Positions 1-8,260 of a stretch of 12,315 bases of DNA are shown here, piece after piece. The position numbers and the translations under genes were made by a program. Under the pieces are notes generated by a model. It made no database searches. It saw nothing but the letters and a program-made list of their open reading frames with translations, and had not been told where the DNA came from. This DNA comes from Desulfovibrionaceae bacterium (GTDB lineage Bacteria; Desulfobacterota; Desulfovibrionia; Desulfovibrionales; Desulfovibrionaceae): assembly GCA_900770205.1 (NCBI GenBank), contig CAAGJV010000424.1, positions 1 through 12,315 of the forward strand, read 5' to 3'. Numbering within the stretch: the stretch's first letter is position 1; every line of letters starts with the position of its first letter.

Positions 1-815
1 AGGAAGGCCTTCTTTATACCGGCAGCGACAGCACCCAGCTTACATGGATGGACGCTTCGATAAACGGAAAGCCGGTTACACCTCGCAATGGCTGCGCAGT
101 AGAGCTCAATGCGCTCTGGTTCAATGCCCTGTCCTTTGCGGAAGAACTGGCGAAGGAGTTTGGAGAATCTCCCCTGGAGGGAACGAGGCTTCTGCCTCGT
201 TTAATGAAGGCCTTCAACAGGGTTTTCCGCCCTGCCGATGAGGATTCGGCTCTTATGGGCGGAGGGCTGTACGATGCCTGGCACCCCGTTAAGGGGGCTG
301 ATCGCCATATACGCCCGAACCAGATATTTGCCGTATCGGTACCTTTTTCTCCGCTGACCAGGAGCGTTCAGGCTTCTGTGGTGAAGTGCGTGCGGGAACA
401 TTTGCTTACCCCCTTCGGGTTACGGACGCTTTCTCCGCACGATCAGGATTATCATCCTGTTTGCCAGGGAGCCCAGAACATACGCGACATGGCCTATCAT
501 CAGGGAACGGTATGGCCGTGGCTTGCAGGGGCGTATATGGATGCCGTTGTGAAGACAGCCCGCTCCGGAAAGGCGGTGCGGGATGCTCTTGCCATGTTTA
601 CGCCTTTGTTTGCAGAGCATTTAACCAACGCTGGCTTGGGCAGCATATCGGAAATTTTTGATGGGCAGGAGCCCCATATTCCAGGAGGATGCATTGCACA
701 GGCATGGAGTTCTGCGGAAGCTTTCCGCATGCTTCTGCTTGTCCGGCAGCATTATCCTGAAGAATGGAAGCGCTGGCTGTCTGTCGTTCAGATTGGCGGG
801 ACGGATTTTTGTTAG
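1..815 (+). CDS. Glycogen debranching enzyme (amylo-alpha-1,6-glucosidase, GH133 type), C-terminal part
   Basis: The gene is open from the left edge (reading frame from base 3) to TAG at 813-815, giving the last 270 residues; the start lies outside the window. The segment GLLYTG...QLTWMDA...TPRNGCAVELNALWFNAL matches the signature of the (alpha/alpha)6-barrel glucosidase domain of GDE-type debranching enzymes. Later come the AYHQGTVWPWLAGAY-like motif (MAYHQGTVWPWLAGAY) and ISEIFDG...PHIPGGCIAQAWSSAE. In this family the acidic residues of TWMDA and SEIFDG are the likely catalytic pair (family knowledge, not tested here). The enzyme hydrolyses alpha-1,6 branch stubs of glycogen in the cytoplasm, complementing the phosphorylase encoded downstream. 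It is followed after 30 bp by a GT4 gene on the same strand, so it is probably part of one glucan operon. Family assignment is confident; the N-terminal domain content is not visible. Confidence 0.93.
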   Translation, partial: EGLLYTGSDSTQLTWMDASINGKPVTPRNGCAVELNALWFNALSFAEELAKEFGESPLEGTRLLPRLMKAFNRVFRPADEDSALMGGGLYDAWHPVKGADRHIRPNQIFAVSVPFSPLTRSVQASVVKCVREHLLTPFGLRTLSPHDQDYHPVCQGAQNIRDMAYHQGTVWPWLAGAYMDAVVKTARSGKAVRDALAMFTPLFAEHLTNAGLGSISEIFDGQEPHIPGGCIAQAWSSAEAFRMLLLVRQHYPEEWKRWLSVVQIGGTDFC

Positions 816-845
816 TTTAGTTTGTTTCACCCGATGGGGGATCAT

Positions 846-2174
846 ATGCGCGTTCTGATGCTTGGATGGGAATTTCCTCCGCATATCAGCGGTGGACTGG
901 GAACGGCCTGTTTTGGAATAACCCAGGGACTTACGGCGAAAGGGGTGGATATTGCGTTTATTCTGCCCAGCATGAGGGCAGATAAGTCCTCCGGGCAGTC
1001 GATTTTGCGTTCTGCTTCCGGCATACCCATTTCCCGTGCTCTTAAAAAAGCAGTGGAAAAGGTGAGACGGCAGCAGGAGGCCGATGAGTTTTCCCACCTG
1101 TTCATGCGCCCCGTGCAGGCAAACCTGAACCCTTATGGCAGCAGCAGTTTCGGGGATCAGGGTATTGACCCCGATGTCTTTGATGAAAATGAGCAGTTTG
1201 TCGATGAGATAAGCCATTTTCGCGGCGGCTATCACAATGACCTCATGGATGAGGTGTACCGTTTTACCACTGCGGCCTCTGCCGTTGTTCTGGAGGAGCA
1301 CCTCAAGAAAAGAGCGGATGTCATCCATGCGCATGACTGGATGACCTATCCTGCGGCCATGGCGGCCAGCCGTTTGAGCGGATTGCCTTTTGTTGCTCAC
1401 CTTCACGCCACGGAATTCGATCGCTGCGGTGATCATGGCTACGACAAGATTTATAATATCGAACGAGCCGGCCTTCACGCCGCTGCCCATGTCATTGCGG
1501 TGAGTGAACGCACCAAGCAGGTGGCAGTGGAACGCTATGGCGTTGCTCCCGAAAAGGTTTCCGTTGTTTATAACGGTGCGTTTCTCCATGAAAAAATACC
1601 TACCTTTGAAGTTCCAGACCTTGTCAGGAACGAGAAGAGGGTGCTTTTCATGGGGAGAGTCACCTATCAGAAGGGGCCGGAATATTTTGTTGAAGCGGCA
1701 AGGCTTGTTTTGAATGAAAGGCCGGATGTCCGTTTTATCATGGCCGGCAACGGCGATCTGCTTCCCCGCATGATCCGCCGTACTGCAGAGCTCAGGATGG
1801 GCAGCCGTTTCCATTTCCCCGGATTCATGAGGGGAAAAGACGTTCAGCATATGTACTCCCTTGCCACACTGTATGTGATGCCGAGCGTATCGGAACCTTT
1901 CGGCATAGCTCCTCTGGAAGCGCTTCAGTGCGGAGCTCCCATTCTTCTTTCCAAGCAGTCAGGCTGTGCCGAAGTCCTTCCAGACGCCCTTACCGTCGAT
2001 TTCTGGGATGTTCGCCGTATGGCCGACAGGATTCTCGATGTGCTGAATTATCCTGATATGGCCGCCGAAAGCCTCAGGCGCTGCCAGCAGGCGCTTCAGT
2101 CTCTTACATGGGAACGCGCTGCCGATGGTATTCTTGATGCCTATGCTCATATCTGCCCCAATGCCCGGAGTTAG
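846..2174 (+). CDS. GT4 family glycosyltransferase, glycogen-synthase-like (alpha-glucan elongation)
   Basis: The product is 442 residues with a GT-B fold. The N-terminus MRVLMLGWEFPPHISGGLGT holds the donor-side glycine loop GGLG (17-20). HAHDW (161-165) and the GRVTYQKG motif (270-277) open the two Rossmann-like halves. EPFGIAPLE (350-358) is the E-x7-E motif typical of retaining GT4 and GT5 enzymes. I chose ATG 846 because the conserved MRVLMLGWEFPP begins there and a G-rich ribosome-binding stretch (GGGGGA, 836-841) precedes it. In-frame TTG 822 and ATG 834 would only add a few poorly conserved residues. It lies 30 bp after the debranching enzyme and 2 bp before the GH57 gene. It probably transfers glucose from a nucleotide sugar to an alpha-1,4-glucan in the cytoplasm. 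GT4-GH57 pairs are known in glucan pathways (for example mycobacterial Rv3032-Rv3031), but the exact donor and product cannot be read from sequence. Confidence 0.88.
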   Translation: MRVLMLGWEFPPHISGGLGTACFGITQGLTAKGVDIAFILPSMRADKSSGQSILRSASGIPISRALKKAVEKVRRQQEADEFSHLFMRPVQANLNPYGSSSFGDQGIDPDVFDENEQFVDEISHFRGGYHNDLMDEVYRFTTAASAVVLEEHLKKRADVIHAHDWMTYPAAMAASRLSGLPFVAHLHATEFDRCGDHGYDKIYNIERAGLHAAAHVIAVSERTKQVAVERYGVAPEKVSVVYNGAFLHEKIPTFEVPDLVRNEKRVLFMGRVTYQKGPEYFVEAARLVLNERPDVRFIMAGNGDLLPRMIRRTAELRMGSRFHFPGFMRGKDVQHMYSLATLYVMPSVSEPFGIAPLEALQCGAPILLSKQSGCAEVLPDALTVDFWDVRRMADRILDVLNYPDMAAESLRRCQQALQSLTWERAADGILDAYAHICPNARS

Positions 2175-2176
2175 CC

Positions 2177-3370
2177 ATGTCTTCCATATGTTTCTGCTTT
2201 GAGGTTCATCAGCCCTGCCGTCTTCGTCCATACCGCTTTTTCGATATTGGCGAGAAGAATGATTATGAAGATGCCCAGCATAATCATGATATCATGCGGA
2301 AGGTAGCGGAAAAGTGCTATCTTCCCATGAATGCTCTTCTGCTGGAGCTCATAGAGAGATATCAGGGGCACTTCCGTGTTTCCTTTTCTCTTACCGGTAT
2401 TGTCATCGACCAGTTTAAGGAATACGCGCCGGAAGTTCTGGACAGCTTCCGTGCCCTTGCCGATACAGGCTGTGTGGAGTTTCTGGACGAAACGGATAAC
2501 CACAGCCTGGCGTTTCTGGCTTCTGAAGATGAATTCAGGGCTCAGGTTGCCCGCCATCGGGAAAAGATAAGGGAGCTTTTCGGGCAGACGCCGAAGGTTT
2601 TCCGCAACACGGAGCTTGTATACGGCAATGATGTGGCAAGAATAGTTTACGATATGGGCTACCGCGCCATGCTTGCCGAAGGCGCCGATAATATCCTGGA
2701 CTGGCGCAGCCCGCATTTTCTCTATCATGCCCAGGGCTTGCCGGATATGAAGCTTCTTTTGAGAAGCTACTCTCTTTCCGATGACATCGCCTTCCGTTTT
2801 TCCAACAGGGAATGGTCTTCCTATCCGCTTATGGCGGAAACGTTTGCCAGCTGGCTGCACAGTGCCGGAACGAGCGGGGATGTTATTAATCTGTTTATGG
2901 ATTATGAGACGTTTGGGGAACATCAATGGGCCGATACCGGTATTTTTGATTTCATGCGGGCCCTGCCTGAGTATGTGCTGAGCACTCCCGGCTGTGACTT
3001 CCTCACCGTTTCTGAGGCAGCGGAACGTTATGAAGCCAGAGCGGAACTTGATGTTCCCGGGTTCATATCATGGGCAGACAGGGAACGCGATCTTTCCGCA
3101 TGGCTCGGCAATGACATGCAGAAGGATGCCTTCAGCGCTTTGTACGACAGCCTTGGCCTTGTCCGGTATGTCAATGACCCTGAGCTTAATGAGGTATGGA
3201 GAAAACTGCAGACTTCCGATCATTTCTACTACATGGGAACGGCGCAGGACAGCGATGCCGAAGTCCACAAGTATTTTTCTCCTTATAAGTCGCCGTTTGA
3301 TGCGTATACCAATTTTATGAATATTCTTGCTGACTTCAGGGTGCGTCTCTCATCCAGAATCAGCCAGTAA
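2177..3370 (+). CDS. GH57 family alpha-amylase / 4-alpha-glucanotransferase-like protein
   Basis: The 397-residue protein shows the GH57 conserved regions in order: HQP (11-13), FSLTG (70-74), FRNTELVYG (142-150) with Glu146 in the position of the catalytic nucleophile, and MDYETFGEH (241-249) with Asp242 in the position of the general acid/base. No signal peptide is visible, so it should act in the cytoplasm on alpha-1,4-glucan as an amylase or a glucanotransferase. At under 400 residues it is shorter than typical GH57 branching enzymes (over 500), which argues against branching activity, although sequence alone cannot settle this. ATG 2177 is preceded by GGAG (2167-2170) inside the end of the GT4 gene. 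The 2-bp gap implies translational coupling to that glycosyltransferase. Confidence 0.9.
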   Translation: MSSICFCFEVHQPCRLRPYRFFDIGEKNDYEDAQHNHDIMRKVAEKCYLPMNALLLELIERYQGHFRVSFSLTGIVIDQFKEYAPEVLDSFRALADTGCVEFLDETDNHSLAFLASEDEFRAQVARHREKIRELFGQTPKVFRNTELVYGNDVARIVYDMGYRAMLAEGADNILDWRSPHFLYHAQGLPDMKLLLRSYSLSDDIAFRFSNREWSSYPLMAETFASWLHSAGTSGDVINLFMDYETFGEHQWADTGIFDFMRALPEYVLSTPGCDFLTVSEAAERYEARAELDVPGFISWADRERDLSAWLGNDMQKDAFSALYDSLGLVRYVNDPELNEVWRKLQTSDHFYYMGTAQDSDAEVHKYFSPYKSPFDAYTNFMNILADFRVRLSSRISQ

Positions 3371-3397
3371 TCAGAGTGGAAAACTGATAATGAAGGA

Positions 3398-3428
3398 GCC
3401 CCGCATCCTCTGCCAGGGGGTGCGAGGC
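3398..3428 (+). other. Intercistronic mRNA hairpin between the GH57 and synthase/phosphorylase genes
   Basis: Bases 3398-3410 pair with 3416-3428 in a 13-bp stem with one C-A mismatch and a few G-U pairs, closing a 5-base loop (TGCCA). There is no clear T-run after it, so it is not a normal intrinsic terminator. It sits in the 91-bp gap upstream of the ribosome-binding site of the fusion gene. It could mark an RNA processing site, protect the downstream transcript, or partially attenuate. The pairing is seen directly; the role is inferred. Confidence 0.5.
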
Positions 3429-3461
3429 CCTTCCTGTCTGAATTTATTTTATGGAGTGTTC

Positions 3462-6400
3462 ATGGATCAACTTTCACGTATGCATCTTTTCGAGGTGAGC
3501 TGGGAAGTGTGCAACAAGGTCGGCGGCATTTATGAAGTCGTGGCCAGCAAGGCACAGCATGCCGCCCGGAGCTTCGATGGGAATTATATTCTCATCGGGC
3601 CGGATACGAAGCAGAATACCGAGTTCACGGAAACCGAGGAGCTATTCTGGGATGCGCTGCGCTATCCCCTCAAAGACAAGGATCTGCACTGCCGTTTCGG
3701 GCGGTGGGAAATTCCTGGCCGCCCCCGCGCCATACTTGTCGATTTTAAAGGCAGGCATGATGCCAACCAGCTCCTGCGCCGGCTCTGGGAGAGATTCGGC
3801 GTTGATTCTCTTTCCGGAAGCTGGGATTATATAGAGCCGGTTCTATTCAGCTATACCTGCGGTGAAGTTATTGCCACGATACACAAGGTTCTTTCTTCCC
3901 GTAACAAGGCTCATGGACTGGCGCACTTCCATGAATGGATGTGCGGCGCCGGCATTCTGGCGCTGAAAGAGCTTGCCCCCACCATGGGAACGATATTTAC
4001 CACGCATGCCACGGTTCTTGGCCGGGCCATGGCCGGCAATGGGGTGGATATTTATGCCCGCATGTCGGAAATTTCTCCTTCGCAGGAAGCCAGCCGGTAT
4101 AACGTAACGGCAAAATGCTCCATGGAAGCCGTCAGTGCCCGTGAGGCCGATGTGTTTACCACGGTAAGCGGCATTACGGCAGAAGAAGCCAGGCTTTTCC
4201 TTGGCCGTACGCCCGATATCATTACCGATAACGGGCTTGATCTGTCTGCCGTTCACGACTACAGCGCCGACAGAAAACTCGCCATGGAAAACCGTGCCCG
4301 CATGCTGGAACCTGTAAACCGCTTGCTGCGCCGCAAACTTGGCGACGACACCCGCATACTCGTTATTTCCGGCCGTTATGAGTATCATAACAAGGGCGTA
4401 GACCTTTTCCTCGATGCTCTTTCCAGAGCGGAAAAGTCCATAAAGAATACTTCGCGCAAGGTGCTCGCCCTCATGCTCATGATGGGAGGGCATACTGGTG
4501 TTGATGAAAAGGCTGTCAGCGGCGATCCTTCCGCTGTGGCCGATACCGCCATGCCATCTGCCGGCTTCCTTACCAGCCATCAGGTTTACGATGCGCAGAA
4601 CGACCCCATCCTCACGTCCTGCCGCCGCCTTGGCCTGAATAATACGCCTGAAAATAATGTTCAGGTCGTTTTTGTGCCTGCGCTGCTTGACGGCAAGGAT
4701 GGCTTCTTCAACATGCCCTATTTCGATGTGCTTTCCGGCTGCGATCTGGGCGTATTTCCTTCCTGGTATGAACCCTGGGGCTATACGCCGCATGAAAGCG
4801 CGGCGTATGGCGTGCCTACCGTTACCACGGATCTTTCCGGCTTCGGGCTCTGGATCCGCCAGCTGGAAAATGAAAAGGGGCCTCAGGCCGGCATAGGCGT
4901 TATTGCAAGGCATAATACCGATTACGATAAAACGGCGGATGCCCTTGCTGAAACCATAGTCCGTTATGTGACCTGTTCCGATGAGGAACTCGATCAGCAC
5001 CGCCTTGAGGTGCGCGCTGCAGTAGGCCATGCCGATTGGAGCCTGTTCTTTGAGCTTTATGCCCGGGCCTACGCTCTTGCCAATGAAAAGGCGCATATCC
5101 GGCGCCATGCTTCCAGCCATCTTCACTCCTCGAATTTCATAAAGGAACTTTCCATGCGTCCTTCTACCATTCCCTTTCTGCGTACGCTGAATGCAGTATC
5201 GGAACTTCCTGCTTCTTTGAACCGCCTGCTCGATATCGCCGGCAACGTATGGTGGTGCTGGCAGCCGGAAGCCTTGGCGCTCTTCCAGGAAATTTCTCCG
5301 GAGCTGTGGGAGGAATGCGGGCATAACGCCATGTATATGGTGAAGAATACGCCTGCCGCCCGCCTGAGGGAACTTGGAGAAAATGAGGCGTTCGTTTCGC
5401 GGGTAAAGGCGCTTGCCGAAAAATTCGATGCCTATATGGCGCAGCCGCTGGCGGCGGATACCATGGAGGATGGCACGGTTTCCGTTTCTGCGGAGCGGCC
5501 GATCGCGTATTTTTCCACGGAGTACGGCCTGCATGAAAGCCTGCAGCTCTATTCCGGAGGGCTTGGCGTTCTTTCTGGAGACCATCTTAAATCTTCCAGC
5601 GATGAACGCCTGCCGCTTATCGGCGTAGGACTTTTTTACCTTAATGGATACTTCCAGCAGCTTGTTGATAAAAAAGGCCATCAGAACCCCCAGTATCCTG
5701 AGAATTATCCATCCAGCCTGCCGCTCGAACCCATGCTCGACGACAACGGCGCGCCTGTTATGATTTCTCTCCCCCTGGGGAACAGAACGCTGCATGCCCG
5801 TATCTGGAAACTGCAGGTCGGTCTGATTTCCCTGTACCTTATGGATACCGATGTGCCGGAGAATACGGATGATGACCGCCGTGTAACGGCACGCCTTTAT
5901 GAGGCCGACCGCGATGTGCGCATGCGCCAGGAAATACTGCTGGGCATAGGCGGCGTGAGGATGCTGGCCGCGCTGGGAATTACGCCTTCCGTATGGCACA
6001 TGAATGAAGGCCATTCTGCCTTCCTTGTGCTGGAAAGGCTGCGGCAGCACATGAAGGGAGACGAACTTCCCCTGGAAGAAGCGAAAACGCTTGTTCGCAG
6101 CAGCTGCGTGTTTACCACGCATACGCCTGTGCCTGCTGGAAACGAGCGCTTTTCCGTGGAGCTTATGGCCAGATATTTCCAGCCGTATGCGAAGATGCTC
6201 GGCCTTGAATGGGATGCCTTCCTTCAGCTTGGCCGGCAGGATGGGGGAGATATCAACAACTTCGATATGACGGTGCTGGCCCTGCGTATGTCTTCCCAGG
6301 CCAACGGCGTGAGCGCCATGCACGGCATGGTTTCCCGCCGCATGTGGCGCAATATATGGAAGGGCTTTACCGAAGCGGAATTGCCTATCGGCCATGTGAC

Positions 6401-7745
6401 TAACGGCGTGCATACGGCATCGTATGTAGGCCCGGCCTTCCGCCGTCTGCTCAACCGGTACCTTGGAGAAAACTGGCTGGACATGACACCTGCCGATCCG
6501 GCATGGAACAAGGTGCAGGATATTGCCGATGCGGAGTTCTGGGATGCCCGCTGCACGCAGAAACAGACGCTTATTGATGCCCTGCATGAAAGGCTTCCGC
6601 TGTGTTCCGCCTATTCCGATATTGCTGGAGAAGAGCGGGAGCGCTGGCTTTCCAGCCTTACGCAGGATACGCTTATCATAGGCTTTGCGCGGCGTTTTGC
6701 GCCCTATAAGCGTGCCACCATGCTTTTTGCCGACCCGGACAGGCTGGCGCGACTTCTTAATGATCCGAAGCGCCCCACGGTGCTGATCATGGCCGGCAAG
6801 GCGCACCCTGCCGATGGCAAGGGTATTGAACTTATTGAAGAAGTGGTGCATTGGTCGAGAGATCCGCGCTTCTTCGGCAAGATATTCTTTGTGGAAAACT
6901 ATAATCTGGAAGTTTCCAGGCTGCTTTCCCGCGGGTGCGATGTGTGGCTTAATACGCCCCGCAGGCCTCATGAAGCCAGCGGCACGAGCGGAGAAAAGGT
7001 GCCTGTTAACGGCGGCATAAACCTGAGCATATCCGATGGCTGGTGGGTGGAAGGCGATAATGGAGAAAACGGCTGGACCATTGGCCCGAAGGCTACCTAT
7101 GCAACGCTTTCCGCCGAGCAGAGCGATTATTCCGATGCCGAAAGCCTGTACCAGATTCTTGAAAACAAGGTGCTGCCGCTCTATTTCCAGCGCGGAGAAG
7201 ATGCGTTGCCCCATGGTTGGATAAAGGTGGCGAAAAATTCTCTGCAGTCGCTCTCTGCCATGTACGGATGCCGGCGTATGGTGCGCGATTATATGAACAC
7301 TATCTATATTCCTGCCGCACGCCGCGGCCTTGCCATGGAGGCAGACCATCAGGCAAAGGCAAGAATGGTGACGGCTTGGCAGAAGAATATTCCCGGCCGC
7401 TTCAACAGCGCTTCCATACAGTCTGCAGAGCTTTCCGGATTCGATGGGAATACGGTATACTGCGAAAAGCCCTTTGGCGTGAAGCTTGTTCTGGCTCCTG
7501 GAGACATGAAGAAGGAAGAGCTTCGCGTTCAGTTTGTTCTGGGGCTGACCGATGGACTGAACTTTATTGAAGAGCCTCAGATCGTAGACCTTGCCAAAAC
7601 AGGGGAAAACGAAGAGGGCCATTGGGTATACGAGGCCGTGTGCGAGGCAAAAAGCAGCGGACGCCATGCGTACGGCGTGCGCATAGTGCCGGTTATCGAC
7701 TCCATGGATAACGTTATGAGTTCCGGCCTGGTGCAGTGGGCGTAA
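3462..7745 (+). CDS. glgP: Fusion protein: GT3 glycogen synthase + alpha-glucan phosphorylase (GT35)
   Basis: The product is 1427 residues with two enzyme modules. Residues 1-560 resemble eukaryotic-type GT3 glycogen synthase: FEVSWEVCNKVGGIY near the N-terminus (KVGG 19-22) and YEPWGYTPHE with the E-x7-E pair Glu437/Glu445, followed by VTTDLSGFG. From about residue 565 the protein is a Thermus/Thermotoga-type glycogen phosphorylase: LLDIAGNVWWCWQPEA, AYFSTEYGLHESLQLYSGGLGVLSGDHLK, HMNEGHSAF, and EASGTSGEK, whose Lys1179 is the expected pyridoxal-phosphate lysine. A C-terminal accessory domain follows. The phosphorylase releases glucose-1-phosphate from glucan; the synthase module elongates it. 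I chose ATG 3462 because GGAG (3453-3456) stands 5 bases upstream and GT3 homology starts just after. In-frame ATG 3390 would add 24 unconserved residues. It is the last gene of the glucan operon, followed by a strong terminator. The symbol refers to the phosphorylase half. Confidence 0.93.
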   Translation: MDQLSRMHLFEVSWEVCNKVGGIYEVVASKAQHAARSFDGNYILIGPDTKQNTEFTETEELFWDALRYPLKDKDLHCRFGRWEIPGRPRAILVDFKGRHDANQLLRRLWERFGVDSLSGSWDYIEPVLFSYTCGEVIATIHKVLSSRNKAHGLAHFHEWMCGAGILALKELAPTMGTIFTTHATVLGRAMAGNGVDIYARMSEISPSQEASRYNVTAKCSMEAVSAREADVFTTVSGITAEEARLFLGRTPDIITDNGLDLSAVHDYSADRKLAMENRARMLEPVNRLLRRKLGDDTRILVISGRYEYHNKGVDLFLDALSRAEKSIKNTSRKVLALMLMMGGHTGVDEKAVSGDPSAVADTAMPSAGFLTSHQVYDAQNDPILTSCRRLGLNNTPENNVQVVFVPALLDGKDGFFNMPYFDVLSGCDLGVFPSWYEPWGYTPHESAAYGVPTVTTDLSGFGLWIRQLENEKGPQAGIGVIARHNTDYDKTADALAETIVRYVTCSDEELDQHRLEVRAAVGHADWSLFFELYARAYALANEKAHIRRHASSHLHSSNFIKELSMRPSTIPFLRTLNAVSELPASLNRLLDIAGNVWWCWQPEALALFQEISPELWEECGHNAMYMVKNTPAARLRELGENEAFVSRVKALAEKFDAYMAQPLAADTMEDGTVSVSAERPIAYFSTEYGLHESLQLYSGGLGVLSGDHLKSSSDERLPLIGVGLFYLNGYFQQLVDKKGHQNPQYPENYPSSLPLEPMLDDNGAPVMISLPLGNRTLHARIWKLQVGLISLYLMDTDVPENTDDDRRVTARLYEADRDVRMRQEILLGIGGVRMLAALGITPSVWHMNEGHSAFLVLERLRQHMKGDELPLEEAKTLVRSSCVFTTHTPVPAGNERFSVELMARYFQPYAKMLGLEWDAFLQLGRQDGGDINNFDMTVLALRMSSQANGVSAMHGMVSRRMWRNIWKGFTEAELPIGHVTNGVHTASYVGPAFRRLLNRYLGENWLDMTPADPAWNKVQDIADAEFWDARCTQKQTLIDALHERLPLCSAYSDIAGEERERWLSSLTQDTLIIGFARRFAPYKRATMLFADPDRLARLLNDPKRPTVLIMAGKAHPADGKGIELIEEVVHWSRDPRFFGKIFFVENYNLEVSRLLSRGCDVWLNTPRRPHEASGTSGEKVPVNGGINLSISDGWWVEGDNGENGWTIGPKATYATLSAEQSDYSDAESLYQILENKVLPLYFQRGEDALPHGWIKVAKNSLQSLSAMYGCRRMVRDYMNTIYIPAARRGLAMEADHQAKARMVTAWQKNIPGRFNSASIQSAELSGFDGNTVYCEKPFGVKLVLAPGDMKKEELRVQFVLGLTDGLNFIEEPQIVDLAKTGENEEGHWVYEAVCEAKSSGRHAYGVRIVPVIDSMDNVMSSGLVQWA
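5142..5156 (+). promoter_or_regulatory. Possible internal ribosome-binding site and start at the phosphorylase module
   Basis: AAGGAA (5142-5147) stands 6 bases before an in-frame ATG (5154-5156, Met565 of the fusion). This falls exactly where the phosphorylase homology begins (RPSTIPFLRTLNAVSELPASL). Initiation there would give a free 863-residue phosphorylase, about the size of stand-alone enzymes of this type. The motif and its placement are seen; use of the site is inference. It may also be the relic of a once separate gene start. Confidence 0.4.
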
Positions 7746-7769
7746 GCCTGATGTGATGATAGTATAACC

Positions 7770-7810
7770 TCTATGGCCGAAATCCTTCCGGGTTTCGGCC
7801 ATAGATTTTT
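7770..7810 (+). terminator. Strong intrinsic terminator of the glucan operon
   Basis: CTATGGCCGAAA (7771-7782) and TTTCGGCCATAG (7793-7804) form a perfect 12-bp stem. It can be extended by the outer pair 7770/7805 and by inner pairs 7783-7785/7790-7792, leaving a TTCC loop. Five T residues (7806-7810) follow directly. It lies 24 bp after the stop codon of the fusion gene. Confidence 0.93.
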
Positions 7811-8207
7811 AATGGCCTTTGCATAATAAGAAAATAATGCGGCTTCCTGTGCCTGCGGCAAGGCTTCGGAAAAAAGATGTATTTATGTTACTTTTTTGTA
7901 CTTAATGATACATAGATGTATCGTAAGAAGAAAAAATTTTTTACTCTAATGATTTCAGTCTATTAAAAATAAAAACATGGCTGTTTTTGGAGGTTGAAAC
8001 AAAAACGTATCATCTTTTTTCATGTCAATGAAGGGAGGAAGAAGAAAGATTTTTTAATAACCAGTTGATAATATACATAAAATTATAAAAAAGTAAAAAG
8101 AGGCTCTGTATTAGTGCTGCTGCAAGGAACTAAAATGTATCTGCCAGGATATTTTCTTTCTTGTGATGTGAATTCTAACTTATAGAAATTGCATAAGAAA
8201 AAAAATA
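7811..8207. other. AT-rich non-coding leader upstream of amtB
   Basis: These roughly 400 bases contain no convincing gene on either strand. They are much richer in A and T than the flanking genes, with many A and T runs that would favour DNA bending. Recurrent ATGTATC/GATACAT words occur at 7907-7913, 7916-7922 and 8135-8141. A small inverted repeat, TTCTA-N5-TAGAA, lies at 8173-8187, about 20 bp before the sigma-54 element. The region probably holds enhancer-binding sites for the activator of the downstream promoter. No canonical NtrC site (TGCACC-N5-GGTGCA) was found. Confidence 0.6.
7907..7922. repeat. Short palindrome GATACAT-AG-ATGTATC, possible regulator site
   Basis: Two perfect 7-base arms are separated by 2 bases. 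A third ATGTATC copy occurs at 8135-8141. The dyad symmetry suits a dimeric DNA-binding protein, possibly the enhancer-binding activator for the sigma-54 promoter about 290 bp downstream. In AT-rich DNA a chance palindrome of this size is possible. Confidence 0.35.
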
Positions 8208-8223
8208 TGGCATGATTCCTGCT
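8208..8223 (+). promoter_or_regulatory. Sigma-54 (RpoN) promoter for amtB-glnK
   Basis: TGGCATGATTCCTGCT matches the RpoN consensus TGGCACG-N4-TTGCW, with the invariant GG (8209-8210) and GC (8221-8222) exactly 10 bases apart. Transcription would start near 8234, leaving a short leader that contains the AGGAGG ribosome-binding site (8248-8253). Sigma-54 control by a nitrogen-responsive activator is the classic regulation of amtB-glnK, which strengthens the call. Confidence 0.78.
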
Positions 8224-8260
8224 AAGGGAAAGCAAAGAGGTTTATTCAGGAGGTTTCCCC

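Noticed and set aside
621..1850. A minus-strand open frame of about 400 codons opposite the debranching enzyme and GT4 genes
   Set aside because: It spans a gene boundary on the other strand and shows no recognisable motif; it is a shadow of codon usage.
3843..7802. A minus-strand frame open for over 1300 codons, opposite the synthase/phosphorylase gene
   Set aside because: The plus-strand product is recognisable along its full length. The antisense frame has no recognisable domain, a composition rich in R, H and K, and no ribosome-binding site; it results from codon bias of the real gene.
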